Counted from the stretch's first letter, positions 8,291 to 19,906 are shown. The stretch: 64,000 nt of DNA from VAZQ01 sp963725065 (GCA_963725065.1 CAVRXD010000020.1:316186-380185), one strand, 5' to 3'. Notes: generated by a model from the sequence alone, not told the origin. Numbers and translations are program-made.

Positions 8291-9631
8291 CTATTTGCCG
8301 ATGCAAAAATCGCGGAAAATCACGTCCAGAACGTCTTCCACGTCGACGCGGCCAAGAAGCCGGCCAAGCGCTCGCGTCGCCAACCGCAACTGCTCCGCCA
8401 TGATTTCCTCGCGGCCGTCCTGTGCCGCTTGTCCAGCACTGTGCAGGGCAAGAACGGTCTCCCGCAAATGCGCGCGCTGGCGCTCGCGGGTCACCAAAGC
8501 CGCCTCTTGCGTGAAGAAGCGCTCGGCGAAGCCCGAGATGGAGGTAACCAGCTGCTCCACCCCCGTGCCAGTCTCACTAGAGATGAAATGAACTCCATTA
8601 AAATTCTTGAATCTCGATTCAATCCTTCTTCGTTCCGTTGGGTCCGCAAGATCCATCTTGTTGACCACCCACCAACCGGCTTGGACGGGCGCGTCTCCGA
8701 CATCCTCGGACGTCGGCTCGATCACCCAAAGGACGAGGTCCGCGCCGGCCGCTTGCTCGCCCGCACGCCGCACCCCCTCGCGCTCGATCGGGTCGGTGGT
8801 GTCGCGAATACCCGCAGTGTCGAGCACCGTTACCGGATAGCCGCCCAGATCAAGATGAATCTCCAACACGTCGCGGGTGGTTCCGGGAAACGGCGATACG
8901 ATTGCCGCCTCCCGTCGCGCCAGCCGATTAAACAGCGTCGACTTGCCGGCATTCGGCGGACCTGCGATCGCGACCCGCAGTCCCTCGCGCAGTCGCTCTC
9001 CCTGCCCCGCCATGGCCTTGCTGATCTCGTCGGCCAATGGCCGAATCAGCTCCAGCGCACGAGCCGTCAGATCCGCCGGAACATCATCCTCATCCGAGAA
9101 ATCGATCCCGGCCTCAACCCACGCCAACGCTTCGATCAACCGCTGCCGCCACGTCTCGGCGCGCTCCCCAAGCAGGCCTTTGAGTTGCAGCAAAGCCTGC
9201 CGGCGCTGCGCTTCGGTCTCGGCCGCCACCAGGTCCGCAAGCCCTTCAACCGCGGTCAAATCCATGCGGCCGTTCTCAAAGGCACGGCGGGTGAACTCTC
9301 CCGCCTCCGCATGACGCAAGCCATCAAACCGCCCCAACGCGGCAAGCAGCGCGGCGATCACGGCGCGGCCGCCGTGAACTTGCAGCTCGACGATGTCCTC
9401 GCCGGTCTCGCTGTTTGGACCGGGAAACCACAACGCCAAGCCTTCGTCGATCAGATCGCCGGTGGCCGGATCGCGCACGCGCGCCAGTGAGGCCCGCCGC
9501 GCCGCCGGGACCCGGCCGATCAGCGTCTCGAGCGCCACGCCCGCACGCGGTCCCGAAATGCGAACCACCGCGACCGCCGCGGGGGGCCGACCCGAAGAGA
9601 GAGCGAAGATGGTATCGCGATCGCTCGACAT
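8291..9631 (-). CDS. mnmE: tRNA uridine-5-carboxymethylaminomethyl(34) synthesis GTPase MnmE
   Basis: GTPase partner of MnmG in U34 tRNA modification. Three parts are visible: an N-terminal tetrahydrofolate-binding domain (FALSSGRPPAAVAVVRISG), an inserted G domain with G1 motif GPPNAGKST around residues 222-230 and G3 motif DTAGI, and the C-terminal catalytic tail FCIGK carrying the essential Cys. 446 aa, typical length. It begins the mnmE-mnmG-rsmG-parA-parB run on the minus strand. Confidence 0.96.
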   Translation of the reverse strand: MSSDRDTIFALSSGRPPAAVAVVRISGPRAGVALETLIGRVPAARRASLARVRDPATGDLIDEGLALWFPGPNSETGEDIVELQVHGGRAVIAALLAALGRFDGLRHAEAGEFTRRAFENGRMDLTAVEGLADLVAAETEAQRRQALLQLKGLLGERAETWRQRLIEALAWVEAGIDFSDEDDVPADLTARALELIRPLADEISKAMAGQGERLREGLRVAIAGPPNAGKSTLFNRLARREAAIVSPFPGTTRDVLEIHLDLGGYPVTVLDTAGIRDTTDPIEREGVRRAGEQAAGADLVLWVIEPTSEDVGDAPVQAGWWVVNKMDLADPTERRRIESRFKNFNGVHFISSETGTGVEQLVTSISGFAERFFTQEAALVTRERQRAHLRETVLALHSAGQAAQDGREEIMAEQLRLATRALGRLLGRVDVEDVLDVIFRDFCIGK

Positions 9632-9746
9632 GTCTAAGATCGCCTCGTCACCGCAAACCCATCACGCCGTTATCCGATCATCGGTCTCCGGCGGTTCCGT
9701 TATCGCGGCCCTATATATGAGCCTGAACCTAAGGGCGCCCAGAAAC

Positions 9747-11799
<2,053 letters not shown>

Positions 11800-11954
11800 G
11801 AGCCAACCGCACGCTTGACGAGACATGCTCCGAGATCGGAATGATTCCAATCTCTCCCTGACGTCATGGACCCGGTGCGGCTTGCCCAGCCCGAATGAGT
11901 CGGTTTATGACTCCTGCAAGCGGAAACAACATCGGCACCACCGGGAGACGACAC

Positions 11955-12365
11955 ATGCATGGCCCCTTGCGTGTACTGGCGATGCTCACGGTGTTGATGC
12001 CGCTCTGCGCGTCCGCCGCGAACGAGAAGCTCCTGGTCGAGCTCAACAGCATTGAGGGCGCCGATAACCGCTGTCGTCTGAACTTCGTCATTCAGAATAA
12101 ATCCGACAGCGCGCTCGAGAGCATGAAGCTCGATCTCGTCGCCTTCGGCACCGATGGCAGCATTCTGCGGCGCTTGCTTACCGAGATGGGCCCGGTCCGC
12201 TCCGCCAAGACCATTGTGCGGACATTCGCGGTCGAGGCCGAATGTCGGCAAATCGGTTCGATCTTGGTCAACGACGTGACCGCGTGTGCGCCCGGCGAGC
12301 CGGGCGCGTGTCTCGACGGCCTCGGCCTCTCGTCACGGCTGCAGGCGCTGCGTCTCTACAAATAA
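11955..12365 (+). CDS. Secreted hypothetical protein
   Basis: A 136-aa protein with a clear Sec signal peptide (MHGPLRVLAMLTVLMPLCASA) and a mature domain of alternating beta-like segments containing four or five Cys (NRCRLNF, AECRQIG, TACAPGEPGAC). The start was chosen at the ATG with GGGAGACG eight bases upstream. This resembles small periplasmic proteins found in Bradyrhizobium-type genomes, but I do not recognise a named family. It lies between the DUF255 gene and convergent rho. Confidence 0.7.
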   Translation: MHGPLRVLAMLTVLMPLCASAANEKLLVELNSIEGADNRCRLNFVIQNKSDSALESMKLDLVAFGTDGSILRRLLTEMGPVRSAKTIVRTFAVEAECRQIGSILVNDVTACAPGEPGACLDGLGLSSRLQALRLYK

Positions 12366-12480
12366 CGAGCGCCTCCGCTTGGTGAGCCGTCGCGCCGTCT
12401 GGGTGGCAAGTATTTCACGCCCTGCGCAGCAGCGGCGTTCGCCCAGTACGACGCAACTTCGCTGAAAGAACTCCGCGAGG

Positions 12481-13746
12481 TTACGCGTTCATCAACTCGA
12501 AGAAGTCGGCATTGCTCTTGGTGTTGCGCAACTTGTCGAGCAGGAAGTCGATGGCGTCCATCGTGCCCATCGGATTCAAGATGCGGCGCAGGATGTACAT
12601 CTTCTTGAGCTGATCGGGCGGGACGAGGAGCTCTTCCTTACGCGTACCCGAGCGGGTGATATCCATCGACGGGAACGTACGCTTGTCCGCCACCTTGCGA
12701 TCGAGAATGATTTCGGAATTGCCGGTGCCTTTGAACTCCTCGAAGATCACCTCGTCCATGCGGCTGCCGGTGTCAATCAGCGCGGTCGCGATGATGGTGA
12801 GCGAGCCACCCTCTTCGATGTTCCGGGCGGCGCCGAAGAAGCGCTTCGGCCGCTGCAGCGCGTTGGCGTCCACGCCGCCGGTGAGCACCTTGCCCGATGA
12901 CGGCACCACGGTGTTGTAGGCGCGCCCGAGACGCGTGATCGAATCAAGCAGGATGACCACGTCGCGGCTGTGCTCGACCAAGCGTTTGGCCTTCTCGATC
13001 ACCATCTCGGCGACCTGCACGTGGCGCGATGCCGGCTCGTCGAAGGTGGAGGAGACGACCTCGCCCTTCACCGAGCGTTGCATGTCGGTCACTTCCTCCG
13101 GACGTTCGTCGATCAGCAACACGATCAAGTAGCATTCCGGGTGATTGGCAGTGATGGCATGCGCGATGTTCTGCAACAGCACCGTCTTGCCCGTACGCGG
13201 CGGTGAGACAATCAGCGCGCGCTGGCCCTTGCCGATCGGCGCGACGATGTCGATCACGCGCGGAGAGAGATCCTTCTTGGTCGGGTCCTCGTGTTCCATC
13301 CGCAACCGCTCTTCGGGGTAGAGCGGGGTGAGGTTGTCGAAGTTGACCTTGTGGCGCGCTTTCTCCGGATCCTCGAAATTGATGGTATTGACCTTGAGCA
13401 GCGCAAAATAACGCTCGCCTTCCTTGGGCGAGCGGATGTGACCGTCGATGGTGTCGCCGGTGCGCAATCCAAAGCGACGGATCTGCGAGGGCGAGACGTA
13501 GATGTCGTCCGGTCCCGGCAGGTAGTTCGCTTCGGGCGAGCGCAGGAAGCCGAACCCATCGGAGAGCACCTCGACCACGCCTTCGCCGATGATATCGGTC
13601 TCACGCATCGAGAGCTGTTTGAGAATGCCGAACATCAGCTCCTGCTTGCGCATGGTGCTGGCGTTTTCGACCTCGAGCTCCTCGGCGAACGAGACAAGCT
13701 CGGCTGGCGTCTTGGCCTTGAGGTCTTGGAGTTTCATTTCCCGCAT
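12481..13746 (-). CDS. rho: Transcription termination factor Rho
   Basis: Hexameric RNA helicase that terminates transcription at rut sites. The N-terminal Rho domain (MKLQDLKAKTPAELVSFAEE) and cold-shock-like RNA-binding domain (DGFGFLRSPEANYLPGPDDI) are followed by the Walker A motif PPRTGKT, Walker B VILLDSITRLGRAYN and the Q/R loops. 421 aa, full length. It is followed by hemJ and hemE, the conserved alphaproteobacterial arrangement beside oriC. Confidence 0.97.
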   Translation of the reverse strand: MREMKLQDLKAKTPAELVSFAEELEVENASTMRKQELMFGILKQLSMRETDIIGEGVVEVLSDGFGFLRSPEANYLPGPDDIYVSPSQIRRFGLRTGDTIDGHIRSPKEGERYFALLKVNTINFEDPEKARHKVNFDNLTPLYPEERLRMEHEDPTKKDLSPRVIDIVAPIGKGQRALIVSPPRTGKTVLLQNIAHAITANHPECYLIVLLIDERPEEVTDMQRSVKGEVVSSTFDEPASRHVQVAEMVIEKAKRLVEHSRDVVILLDSITRLGRAYNTVVPSSGKVLTGGVDANALQRPKRFFGAARNIEEGGSLTIIATALIDTGSRMDEVIFEEFKGTGNSEIILDRKVADKRTFPSMDITRSGTRKEELLVPPDQLKKMYILRRILNPMGTMDAIDFLLDKLRNTKSNADFFELMNA

Positions 13747-14020
13747 ACGGGGTAGTCCTATGGAGGGGACCGGCGACTGAAAAAAGCTGCCGATCGGTAC
13801 GGAGGGGGGAATCGCAGGTCTTGGAGCGAGGCGCTTGGGCCCGATGCAGCGGCCGATCCCAGACTCGGGCCGGTACTAAGTGCATCTGCCTGCGTTCGGG
13901 GAGATGCGCCCAAGATAGGAAAAGATGGTTCCATACGCAAGGGCCGTGCGCAGAATGTGGATGACGGCGCCCATTGGGCTCGTGGTCAGGGGAGCGGCGG
14001 CTGGTTGTTGCGGCACCCAG
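13747..14020. other. rho upstream leader region
   Basis: No gene is supported. The stretch immediately 5' of rho would hold its promoter and leader. I could not fix a specific promoter or attenuator. Confidence 0.5.
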
Positions 14021-14443
14021 TCAGAACGGCTTGACCACCACCAAAATGACGATCGCGATCATGAGAATGGTCGGCACTTCATTGATAATGCGATAGAATT
14101 TCTGCGAATGGCGGTTGCGATCAGCGGCAAAGTCGCGCGCGCAGCCGAGGAAAAAGCCATGCAGACCGGACAGCATGAGGACCAGGGCGACTTTGGCTTG
14201 CAGCCAGCCGGAGGCGTGCCAGTTCCCCTCCCAGGCGAGCCACAGGCCGAGCACCCAGCTCACCACCATGGCCGGAGTCATGATCGCGGTGAGCAGCCGC
14301 CGCTCCATGACCTTGAAGGTTTCCGACTGTTTTGAGCCCGGCTCGGCCGCACAGTGGTAGACGAAGAGCCGCGGTAGATAGAGCATTCCCGCCATCCAGG
14401 CGATGATCGCGATCACATGGAATGCCTTCAACCACGCGTACAT
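14021..14443 (-). CDS. hemJ: Protoporphyrinogen oxidase HemJ
   Basis: Integral-membrane enzyme that oxidises protoporphyrinogen IX to protoporphyrin IX in haem synthesis. 140 aa with four predicted membrane helices. The N-terminal YAWLKAFHVIAIIAWMAGML carries the conserved His of the family and MLYLPRLFVYH the second His. It sits between rho and hemE on the same strand, 37 bp from hemE, as in other alphaproteobacteria, which supports a haem role. Confidence 0.92.
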   Translation of the reverse strand: MYAWLKAFHVIAIIAWMAGMLYLPRLFVYHCAAEPGSKQSETFKVMERRLLTAIMTPAMVVSWVLGLWLAWEGNWHASGWLQAKVALVLMLSGLHGFFLGCARDFAADRNRHSQKFYRIINEVPTILMIAIVILVVVKPF

Positions 14444-14481
14444 GGGCGTCTCCGGCCGTGACAGCAGGCTGGCGGATCGAT

Positions 14482-15507
14482 CTAGCTCCGGCGCACGCGT
14501 GCGATCATCTGCTCCACATGCGCGATCGGGGTCTGCGGCAAGATGCCGTGCCCGAGATTGAAGATGAAAGGACGCTCGGAAAACGCCGCAAGGATGTTAT
14601 CGACCCCACGATCGAGCGCTGAGCCGCCGGCGAGCAGCGCCAAGGGATCCAGATTTCCCTGCACCGGCACGCGCCATTGGATCTGATCGCGCACGAAGGC
14701 CGGATCGGCCATCCAGTCCAGTCCCACGGCATCGACCGGCACGTCTTCCACATAGCGCAGGAGGCCAGCACCGGCACCGCGCGGAAACCCGATCACCTTG
14801 GCATCCGGTACCTGACTGCGCACCTTCGCAACGATCCGTTGCGCGGGACCGATGCACCATCGGGCAAATTCTTCCGCCGGAAGCACGCCCGCCCAGGTAT
14901 CGAAAATCTGCACGGCATCGACCCCGGCCTGGAGCTGCCGGACCAGATAAGCAGCGGACGCATCCACCAGCTTATCTATCAATCCGGCAAAAGCTTCCGG
15001 ATCGCCATAGGCGAACATCCGTGCCGGCTGCTGGTCTGGAGTGCCGTGTCCGGCAATCATGTAGCTTGCTACCGTCCACGGCGCACCGCAGAAGCCCAGC
15101 AGCGCAACGTCAGGCGCAAGGCTGGCTTTGACCCGCCTGATCGTTTCGTAAACCGGAGCAAGCACGCCGTGATCGAGCTCCAGTCTGAGCCGCATCAGAG
15201 CCTGGCGGTCGGCGATCGGATCGAGCTGCGGCCCCTCACCCGCTGCAAATCGGACCGCCTGCCCGAGCGCATGAGGAATCACCAGAATATCGGAAAACAG
15301 AATTGCAGCGTCGAAGCCAAACCGACGCACCGGCTGCAGCGTCACCTCGGCCGCCAGATCCGGCGTGAAACACAGCGTGAGAAAATCTCCTGCCTTTTCA
15401 CGCAGCGCCCGATATTCCGGCAGGTAGCGTCCGGCCTGCCGCATCAACCATATGGGTGGCGGACTGCGCGGCTGATGATTGAGCACATCCAAAATGGCTT
15501 TATGCAC
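14482..15507 (-). CDS. hemE: Uroporphyrinogen decarboxylase HemE
   Basis: Converts uroporphyrinogen III to coproporphyrinogen III. The N-terminal signature PPIWLMRQAGRYLPEYRALR is near residues 18-37, and GFCGAPWTVASYM, a second family block, follows. 341 aa, normal. It precedes hemJ in a two-gene haem operon and is the left flank of the putative replication origin, as in Caulobacter and many relatives. Confidence 0.96.
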   Translation of the reverse strand: MHKAILDVLNHQPRSPPPIWLMRQAGRYLPEYRALREKAGDFLTLCFTPDLAAEVTLQPVRRFGFDAAILFSDILVIPHALGQAVRFAAGEGPQLDPIADRQALMRLRLELDHGVLAPVYETIRRVKASLAPDVALLGFCGAPWTVASYMIAGHGTPDQQPARMFAYGDPEAFAGLIDKLVDASAAYLVRQLQAGVDAVQIFDTWAGVLPAEEFARWCIGPAQRIVAKVRSQVPDAKVIGFPRGAGAGLLRYVEDVPVDAVGLDWMADPAFVRDQIQWRVPVQGNLDPLALLAGGSALDRGVDNILAAFSERPFIFNLGHGILPQTPIAHVEQMIARVRRS

Positions 15508-15883
15508 CGTGAAATCCCTGGGTTCACTTCCCTACTAAACTAGATCTTAAGGACTCTTGTTATGATTGTTTGAACGTTGATTAAACTCATACATTGCCGT
15601 CCACACGCTATCCACGCCTGGTGGAGTTATGCCGGCCTGTGGGTAACTAGTGCACCCTCCACCCAGGTACTTGAGACCCGTGATTTGTCGCAACTTGATC
15701 TATGTTTGCGATCGAAGTTCATGTTCGATTCACATTTCCCCCCTGCGCGCGTCAGGAACCGTGGACGATGTCCCCACTGGCATAATGTGGACACTCCGGG
15801 CGGGTTGTTCGATAGCGGGCTTGCGCTTGGCCGCGCCGCGTGGCCTCCTCCCCAGGAATTCACAGGTTGTCCCGTCCCGATCC
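15508..15883. other. oriC: Putative chromosomal replication origin (oriC)
   Basis: Non-coding gap between divergent hemE and ppsR. An AT-rich patch (about 15532-15590) is followed by DnaA-box-like 9-mers: TGTGGGTAA at 15638-15646 (8/9, reverse orientation), CTATCCACG at 15608-15616, CGATTCACA at 15726-15734, TGTGGACAC at 15786-15794 and GAATTCACA at 15856-15864 (7/9 each). One GANTC (CcrM) site lies at 15727. Position next to hemE matches the Caulobacter origin. The boxes are individually weak, so the call rests on context plus clustering. Confidence 0.7.
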
Positions 15884-16723
15884 ATGCCGCAGCGCGCTGG
15901 CAGCTATTTCCACCTCCACCTCGTGTCCGATGCGACCGGCGAGACACTGACGACCGTTGCGCGCGCGGCGACTGCGCAATACACCAAGGTCTTGCCGGTG
16001 GAACATGTCTATCCGCTGGTGCGCACGCAGAAGCAGCTCGATCGCGTCCTGGCCGAGATCGAGGAATCGCCTGGCATCGTGCTCTACACCTTGCTCGATG
16101 ACGAGTTGTTGCGTCGGCTTGAAAAACACTGCCGCGAGCTGAGCCTGCCCTGCCTTTCAATTCTGGGGCCGGTCCTGCAACTCCTGCAATCTTATTTGGG
16201 AACTGAGACCTCGCACCGCGTCGGCGCGCAGCACACGCTCAACGCGGAGTATTTCAAGCGTATCGACGCTCTCAACTACACGATGTTGCACGACGACGGC
16301 CAGCATCTCGAAGGCCTTGAGGAGGCCGATGTCGTGCTCGTGGGCGTGTCGCGCACGTCCAAGACCCCGACCTCGATCTATCTTGCGAACCGCGGCGTGA
16401 AGACCGGCAACGTGCCAGTCGTGCCCGGGGTCGAAGTGCCCCGGCATGTCGAAGCGCTGGCGCGGCCGCTCGTGGTCGGGCTCTACGCCAGCCCCGAGCG
16501 AATCGTGCAGATTCGCCAGAATCGCCTGCTGGGACTAAAGGCCCATCATGACGATGACCAATATATCGACCGCAAGGCAGTGGCCGAAGAAGTGGCATTC
16601 TCGCGCAAGCTGTGCGCCCGGCACAATTGGCCGAGCATCGACGTGACGCGACGTTCGATCGAGGAAACCGCGGCGGCGGTGATGAGCTTTCTCGCCGAAC
16701 GCCGTCGCCAACCGCTTGCGTGA
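15884..16723 (+). CDS. ppsR: Pyruvate, phosphate dikinase regulatory protein (PPSR/DUF299)
   Basis: Bifunctional kinase/pyrophosphorylase that regulates pyruvate phosphate dikinase or PEP synthetase by threonine phosphorylation. From the ATG of MPQRAGSYFHLHLVSDATGE the protein has 279 aa, the normal size; the frame upstream runs into the origin region and is judged non-coding. DVVLVGVSRTSKTPTSIYLA contains the P-loop-like GVSRTSKTPTS signature. It is the right flank of oriC, equivalent to the gene beside the origin in other alphaproteobacteria. Confidence 0.93.
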   Translation: MPQRAGSYFHLHLVSDATGETLTTVARAATAQYTKVLPVEHVYPLVRTQKQLDRVLAEIEESPGIVLYTLLDDELLRRLEKHCRELSLPCLSILGPVLQLLQSYLGTETSHRVGAQHTLNAEYFKRIDALNYTMLHDDGQHLEGLEEADVVLVGVSRTSKTPTSIYLANRGVKTGNVPVVPGVEVPRHVEALARPLVVGLYASPERIVQIRQNRLLGLKAHHDDDQYIDRKAVAEEVAFSRKLCARHNWPSIDVTRRSIEETAAAVMSFLAERRRQPLA

Positions 16724-16726
16724 GTG

Positions 16727-17335
16727 ATGCCGCTCTGGCTCGCCGAACGGCCGCTCGTGTTGGCGTCGAAGAGCGCCATTCGAGGTGCGATCCTGCGGGC
16801 CGCAGGACTTCCGGTCGAAGTTTGCCCAGCTGACATCGACGAGCGTGCGATCGAGCAGGGCAGTGCGGCGCAAAATCCCGGTGCGGTGGCCGCGCTGCTC
16901 GCGCGCGAAAAGGCGCGTACCATTGCAGTTCAGTTGCCCGGCCGGGTCGTGATTGGCGCCGACCAGACGCTTGCGCTTGGTGAGCGGCGATTTTCCAAGC
17001 CTGTTGACCGGGCAGCCGCGGGCCAGCAGCTCAAGCTGTTGCGCGGGCAAACCCACGAGCTTCACACTGCGATCGCCCTGGTGTGCGAGGGTACGATTCT
17101 GTTCGAGCATCGGGACATGGCGCGGCTCACCATGCGGGCTTTTTCAGACCGGTTCCTTGAGGACTATCTCGATGCCGCGGGAGCGGCGGTCACCGCGAGT
17201 GTGGGGGGCTATCAACTGGAGCAGACCGGCATCCAGCTGTTCGAGCGTGTCGAAGGCGATCATTTCGTCATCCTGGGACTGCCGCTCTTGCCGCTGCTGC
17301 AGCATCTCCGGCAGGCGGGGTGGCTTGCGACGTGA
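16727..17335 (+). CDS. maf: Maf-like nucleotide pyrophosphatase
   Basis: Septum-formation-family house-cleaning pyrophosphatase acting on non-canonical nucleotides. LVLASKSAIRGAILRAAGLP near the N-terminus, VVIGADQTLALG in the middle and GGYQLEQTGIQLFERVEGD are Maf-family blocks. About 202 aa. It begins at the stop of ppsR (TGAGTGATG), so translation is probably coupled; GTG at 16724 is the alternative start. The usual order maf-aroE-coaE lacks aroE here. Confidence 0.92.
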   Translation: MPLWLAERPLVLASKSAIRGAILRAAGLPVEVCPADIDERAIEQGSAAQNPGAVAALLAREKARTIAVQLPGRVVIGADQTLALGERRFSKPVDRAAAGQQLKLLRGQTHELHTAIALVCEGTILFEHRDMARLTMRAFSDRFLEDYLDAAGAAVTASVGGYQLEQTGIQLFERVEGDHFVILGLPLLPLLQHLRQAGWLAT

Positions 17336-17428
17336 AATTTTTGCGCCGTTCATCGTGTTGAGGTGATTGCACGTTCTGGGCGGGAAACCGGATTCCACTT
17401 TTCTCGCAAAATGCTTTAGTCGAAGCGG

Positions 17429-18025
17429 ATGTTCATCCTCGGTCTCACCGGCTCGCTCGGCATGGGAAAGTCGACGACCGCGCGCTTCTTCATCGAGGAA
17501 GGCGTGCCGGTGCATGATGCCGACGCCGTGGTGCATCGGCTGTATGAGGGCGAGGCCGTGGCGGCGATCGAAGCGGCGTTTCCCGGAACGACCGCGGACG
17601 GCAAGGTCGATCGCAACGAGCTGGCCGCGCGCGTTCTCGGTGACCACGCCGCGCTCAAACGGCTCGAGGCCATTGTTCACCCGTTTGTGCACGAGGCTGA
17701 AAGGCGGCTTCTGGCCGAGGCGGAGGCGCGGGGAGACAAGGTTGCGGTGCTGGATATTCCGCTCCTGTTCGAGACTGGCGGCGATGCGCGGGTCGACGCG
17801 GTGGTGGTGGTGTCGGCACCGCTTGAGGTTCAGCACTCGCGCGTGCTGCAGCGCCCCGGCATGACCATGGAAAAGCTGGAAGCGATCCTGGCCAAGCAGA
17901 TGCCGGACGCGGAAAAGCGCCGGCGTGCGGATTTTATCGTGGACACCTCGCAGGGGCTCGACCCGGCGCGTGCGCAAGTGCGTGCGATCCTTGCCGCCAT
18001 CGCTACAATGCCGAAGCGGCGGTGA
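17429..18025 (+). CDS. coaE: Dephospho-CoA kinase CoaE
   Basis: Final step of coenzyme A synthesis: ATP-dependent 3'-phosphorylation of dephospho-CoA. The P-loop GLTGSLGMGKSTTARFF is at residues 5-21, and HDADAVVHRLYEG and DIPLLFETG are further family motifs. 198 aa, complete. It lies between maf and dnaQ on the same strand, 31 bp from dnaQ. Confidence 0.95.
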   Translation: MFILGLTGSLGMGKSTTARFFIEEGVPVHDADAVVHRLYEGEAVAAIEAAFPGTTADGKVDRNELAARVLGDHAALKRLEAIVHPFVHEAERRLLAEAEARGDKVAVLDIPLLFETGGDARVDAVVVVSAPLEVQHSRVLQRPGMTMEKLEAILAKQMPDAEKRRRADFIVDTSQGLDPARAQVRAILAAIATMPKRR

Positions 18026-18056
18026 TTCGTTCCAACATGGGACGAGAGGAGCGCTG

Positions 18057-18773
18057 GTGCGCGAGATCGTGTTCGATACCGAGACGACCGGGCTTGATCC
18101 TTTCCAAGGGCATCGGCTGATCGAAATCGCCTGTGTCGAGCTGATCAATCGTTTCCCCAGCGGGCAGAGCTTTCATCGCTACGTCAATCCCGAACGGGAC
18201 GTGCCGGCCGAGGCTATCGCCATCCACGGCCTCTCGGCCGAGTTTCTCAGGGACAAGCCGCGCTTCGACGAGATCGCGGATGAATTGGCCGCGTTCATCG
18301 GTGAAGCGCCCCTGGTCGCGCACAACGCGATGTTCGATCTTGGCTTCCTCAATGCCGAGCTCGAGCGCGCGGGAAAAATGCTGGTGGCGCGGGAACGCCT
18401 CATCGACACGCTGTTGCTTGCCCGCCGCAAGCATCCGGCCGGGCCCAATCGCCTCGACGATCTGTGCGGGCGTTATGGCATCGACAATTCCCGCCGGACC
18501 AAGCATGGGGCGCTGCTGGACGCGGAGATCCTCGCCGAGGTCTATCTTGAGCTGATCGGCGCCCGCCAGGCCCAGCTCATACTGGTCGAGACCGACACCG
18601 CACCATCCCGTCTTGATGTCGGCGCCATCCCGGTCCGCGTGCGGTCGCTGCCGCTCCCTTCACGCCTGACCGTCGACGAGCGTGAGGCGCATGTCACCTT
18701 CGTGGCCACGCTCGGGGACGGTGCGATCTGGCGCGAATATCTGCCCGATCGCGACCTGGCCCGCAGCGCGTGA
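18057..18773 (+). CDS. dnaQ: DNA polymerase III subunit epsilon (DnaQ)
   Basis: Proofreading 3'-5' exonuclease of the replicative polymerase. ExoI motif FDTETTGLDP lies at residues 5-14, ExoII around LVAHNAMFDLGF and ExoIII around KHGALLDAEILA, giving the catalytic DEDDh set. The start is the GTG preceded by GAGAGGAG; a longer frame overlaps coaE and is rejected. 238 aa. The C-terminal tail would bind the polymerase alpha subunit. Confidence 0.95.
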   Translation: MREIVFDTETTGLDPFQGHRLIEIACVELINRFPSGQSFHRYVNPERDVPAEAIAIHGLSAEFLRDKPRFDEIADELAAFIGEAPLVAHNAMFDLGFLNAELERAGKMLVARERLIDTLLLARRKHPAGPNRLDDLCGRYGIDNSRRTKHGALLDAEILAEVYLELIGARQAQLILVETDTAPSRLDVGAIPVRVRSLPLPSRLTVDEREAHVTFVATLGDGAIWREYLPDRDLARSA

Positions 18774-18837
18774 CCACCGCCCGGGCGGCTGAGCGGCTGT
18801 TGCCTTCGGAAATTCCTGGCTGTCGCTCGGCCGTGGC

Positions 18838-19353
18838 CTAGCTTTGCGTCGGCGCCGCCTGCGGCACCTGCGCCTGTGCCGCGCGCTGCTGATAGAGTGC
18901 GACGAAATCGACGGGATCGAGCAGGAGCGGCGGGAAGCCACCGTTGCGCACTGCGGTTGCCACGATCTCGCGCGCAAACGGGAACAGCAGGCGCGGGCAC
19001 TCGATCATGACGAGCGGCTGCAGTGTCTCCGCCGGTACGTTCTGGACGCGAAAGACGCCGGCGAAGGTCAGGTCGAACGCAAACAGAACGGTGCCGGAGT
19101 TCTCGGCCTTGCCTTCGAGATTGAGCGAGATCTCATAATCGGTCTCGGCGAGTTGCTGGACGGCGACATTGATCTGAATGTTGATGGCGGGCTGCGTCTG
19201 CGTCGGCGCCAGCGAGCGCGGCGCGTTCGGATTTTCGAACGATAAATCCTTCACGTACTGGCCGAGAACGCTCAGCTGCGCCTGGCTCTGCTGTGCTTGG
19301 CCCTCTTGCGCGTTTGGGCTCTGTGGGGGGCCGCCATTGCCGGGGGTCGCCAT
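18838..19353 (-). CDS. secB: Protein-export chaperone SecB
   Basis: Tetrameric cytosolic chaperone that holds preproteins unfolded and hands them to SecA. LSVLGQYVKDLSFENPNAPR and LFPFAREIVATAVRNGGFPP are the two signature blocks. 171 aa with a Gln-rich N-terminal extension and an AQ-rich tail, as in rhizobial SecB. It is convergent with dnaQ, the usual position. Confidence 0.95.
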   Translation of the reverse strand: MATPGNGGPPQSPNAQEGQAQQSQAQLSVLGQYVKDLSFENPNAPRSLAPTQTQPAINIQINVAVQQLAETDYEISLNLEGKAENSGTVLFAFDLTFAGVFRVQNVPAETLQPLVMIECPRLLFPFAREIVATAVRNGGFPPLLLDPVDFVALYQQRAAQAQVPQAAPTQS

Positions 19354-19429
19354 CGCCTCTACCTCTCACCGCTCAGATTTACCGCAGTCGCGGCGTGGCT
19401 AACACAGGGGCTCCGGCCGGACAAGGATG

Positions 19430-19906
19430 TCACGTGCTGCCCTTGGACTTGCGCCGGCGACCACGTCGCTGATCCGGAATCTGGTGCCATTGGTCCGGTT
19501 CGAGGTCGATGACGCGATCGTCGTTTCGGCCGTGGCGCCCCCGGCCACGGGCCAGCGTTGCGAGCTTTCCGGCCGCCCACCGGCGAACGAGCGGCACGAA
19601 TAGCGCGGCGCCCACGGCGTCAGTAATAAAACCCGGAAATGTCAGAAGGATTCCACCAAGCATGGTGGCGACGCCGGGGGTCTCCAAATGTACCGCCCGC
19701 AGGCCCCGTTGGGCGAAGGCGGCGCGGAAGCGCGCGAGGTCGGCGCGTCCGGACTTTCGCAGCAGCAGGACGCCCACGACCGACGTGGCGATAAAAAGGG
19801 CAGCCGTCCGCAACCAGCCGATCAGGCTTGCCACCATGACGAACGCAAGCAGCTCCGCCGCCGGAAGCGCGATCAGCCCAATAAACGTCCATTTAACCAA
19901 CGACAT
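19430..19906 (-). CDS. fxsA: FxsA family membrane protein
   Basis: Small inner-membrane protein of the FxsA family (first described as suppressing F exclusion of phage T7). About 158 aa from MSLVKWTFIGLIALPAAELL. Two N-terminal membrane helices are followed by GGILLTFPGFITDAVGAALF, the family core, and a basic cytoplasmic tail. It is divergent from the Tim44-like gene and next to secB, the conserved alphaproteobacterial arrangement. Confidence 0.9.
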   Translation of the reverse strand: MSLVKWTFIGLIALPAAELLAFVMVASLIGWLRTAALFIATSVVGVLLLRKSGRADLARFRAAFAQRGLRAVHLETPGVATMLGGILLTFPGFITDAVGAALFVPLVRRWAAGKLATLARGRGRHGRNDDRVIDLEPDQWHQIPDQRRGRRRKSKGST

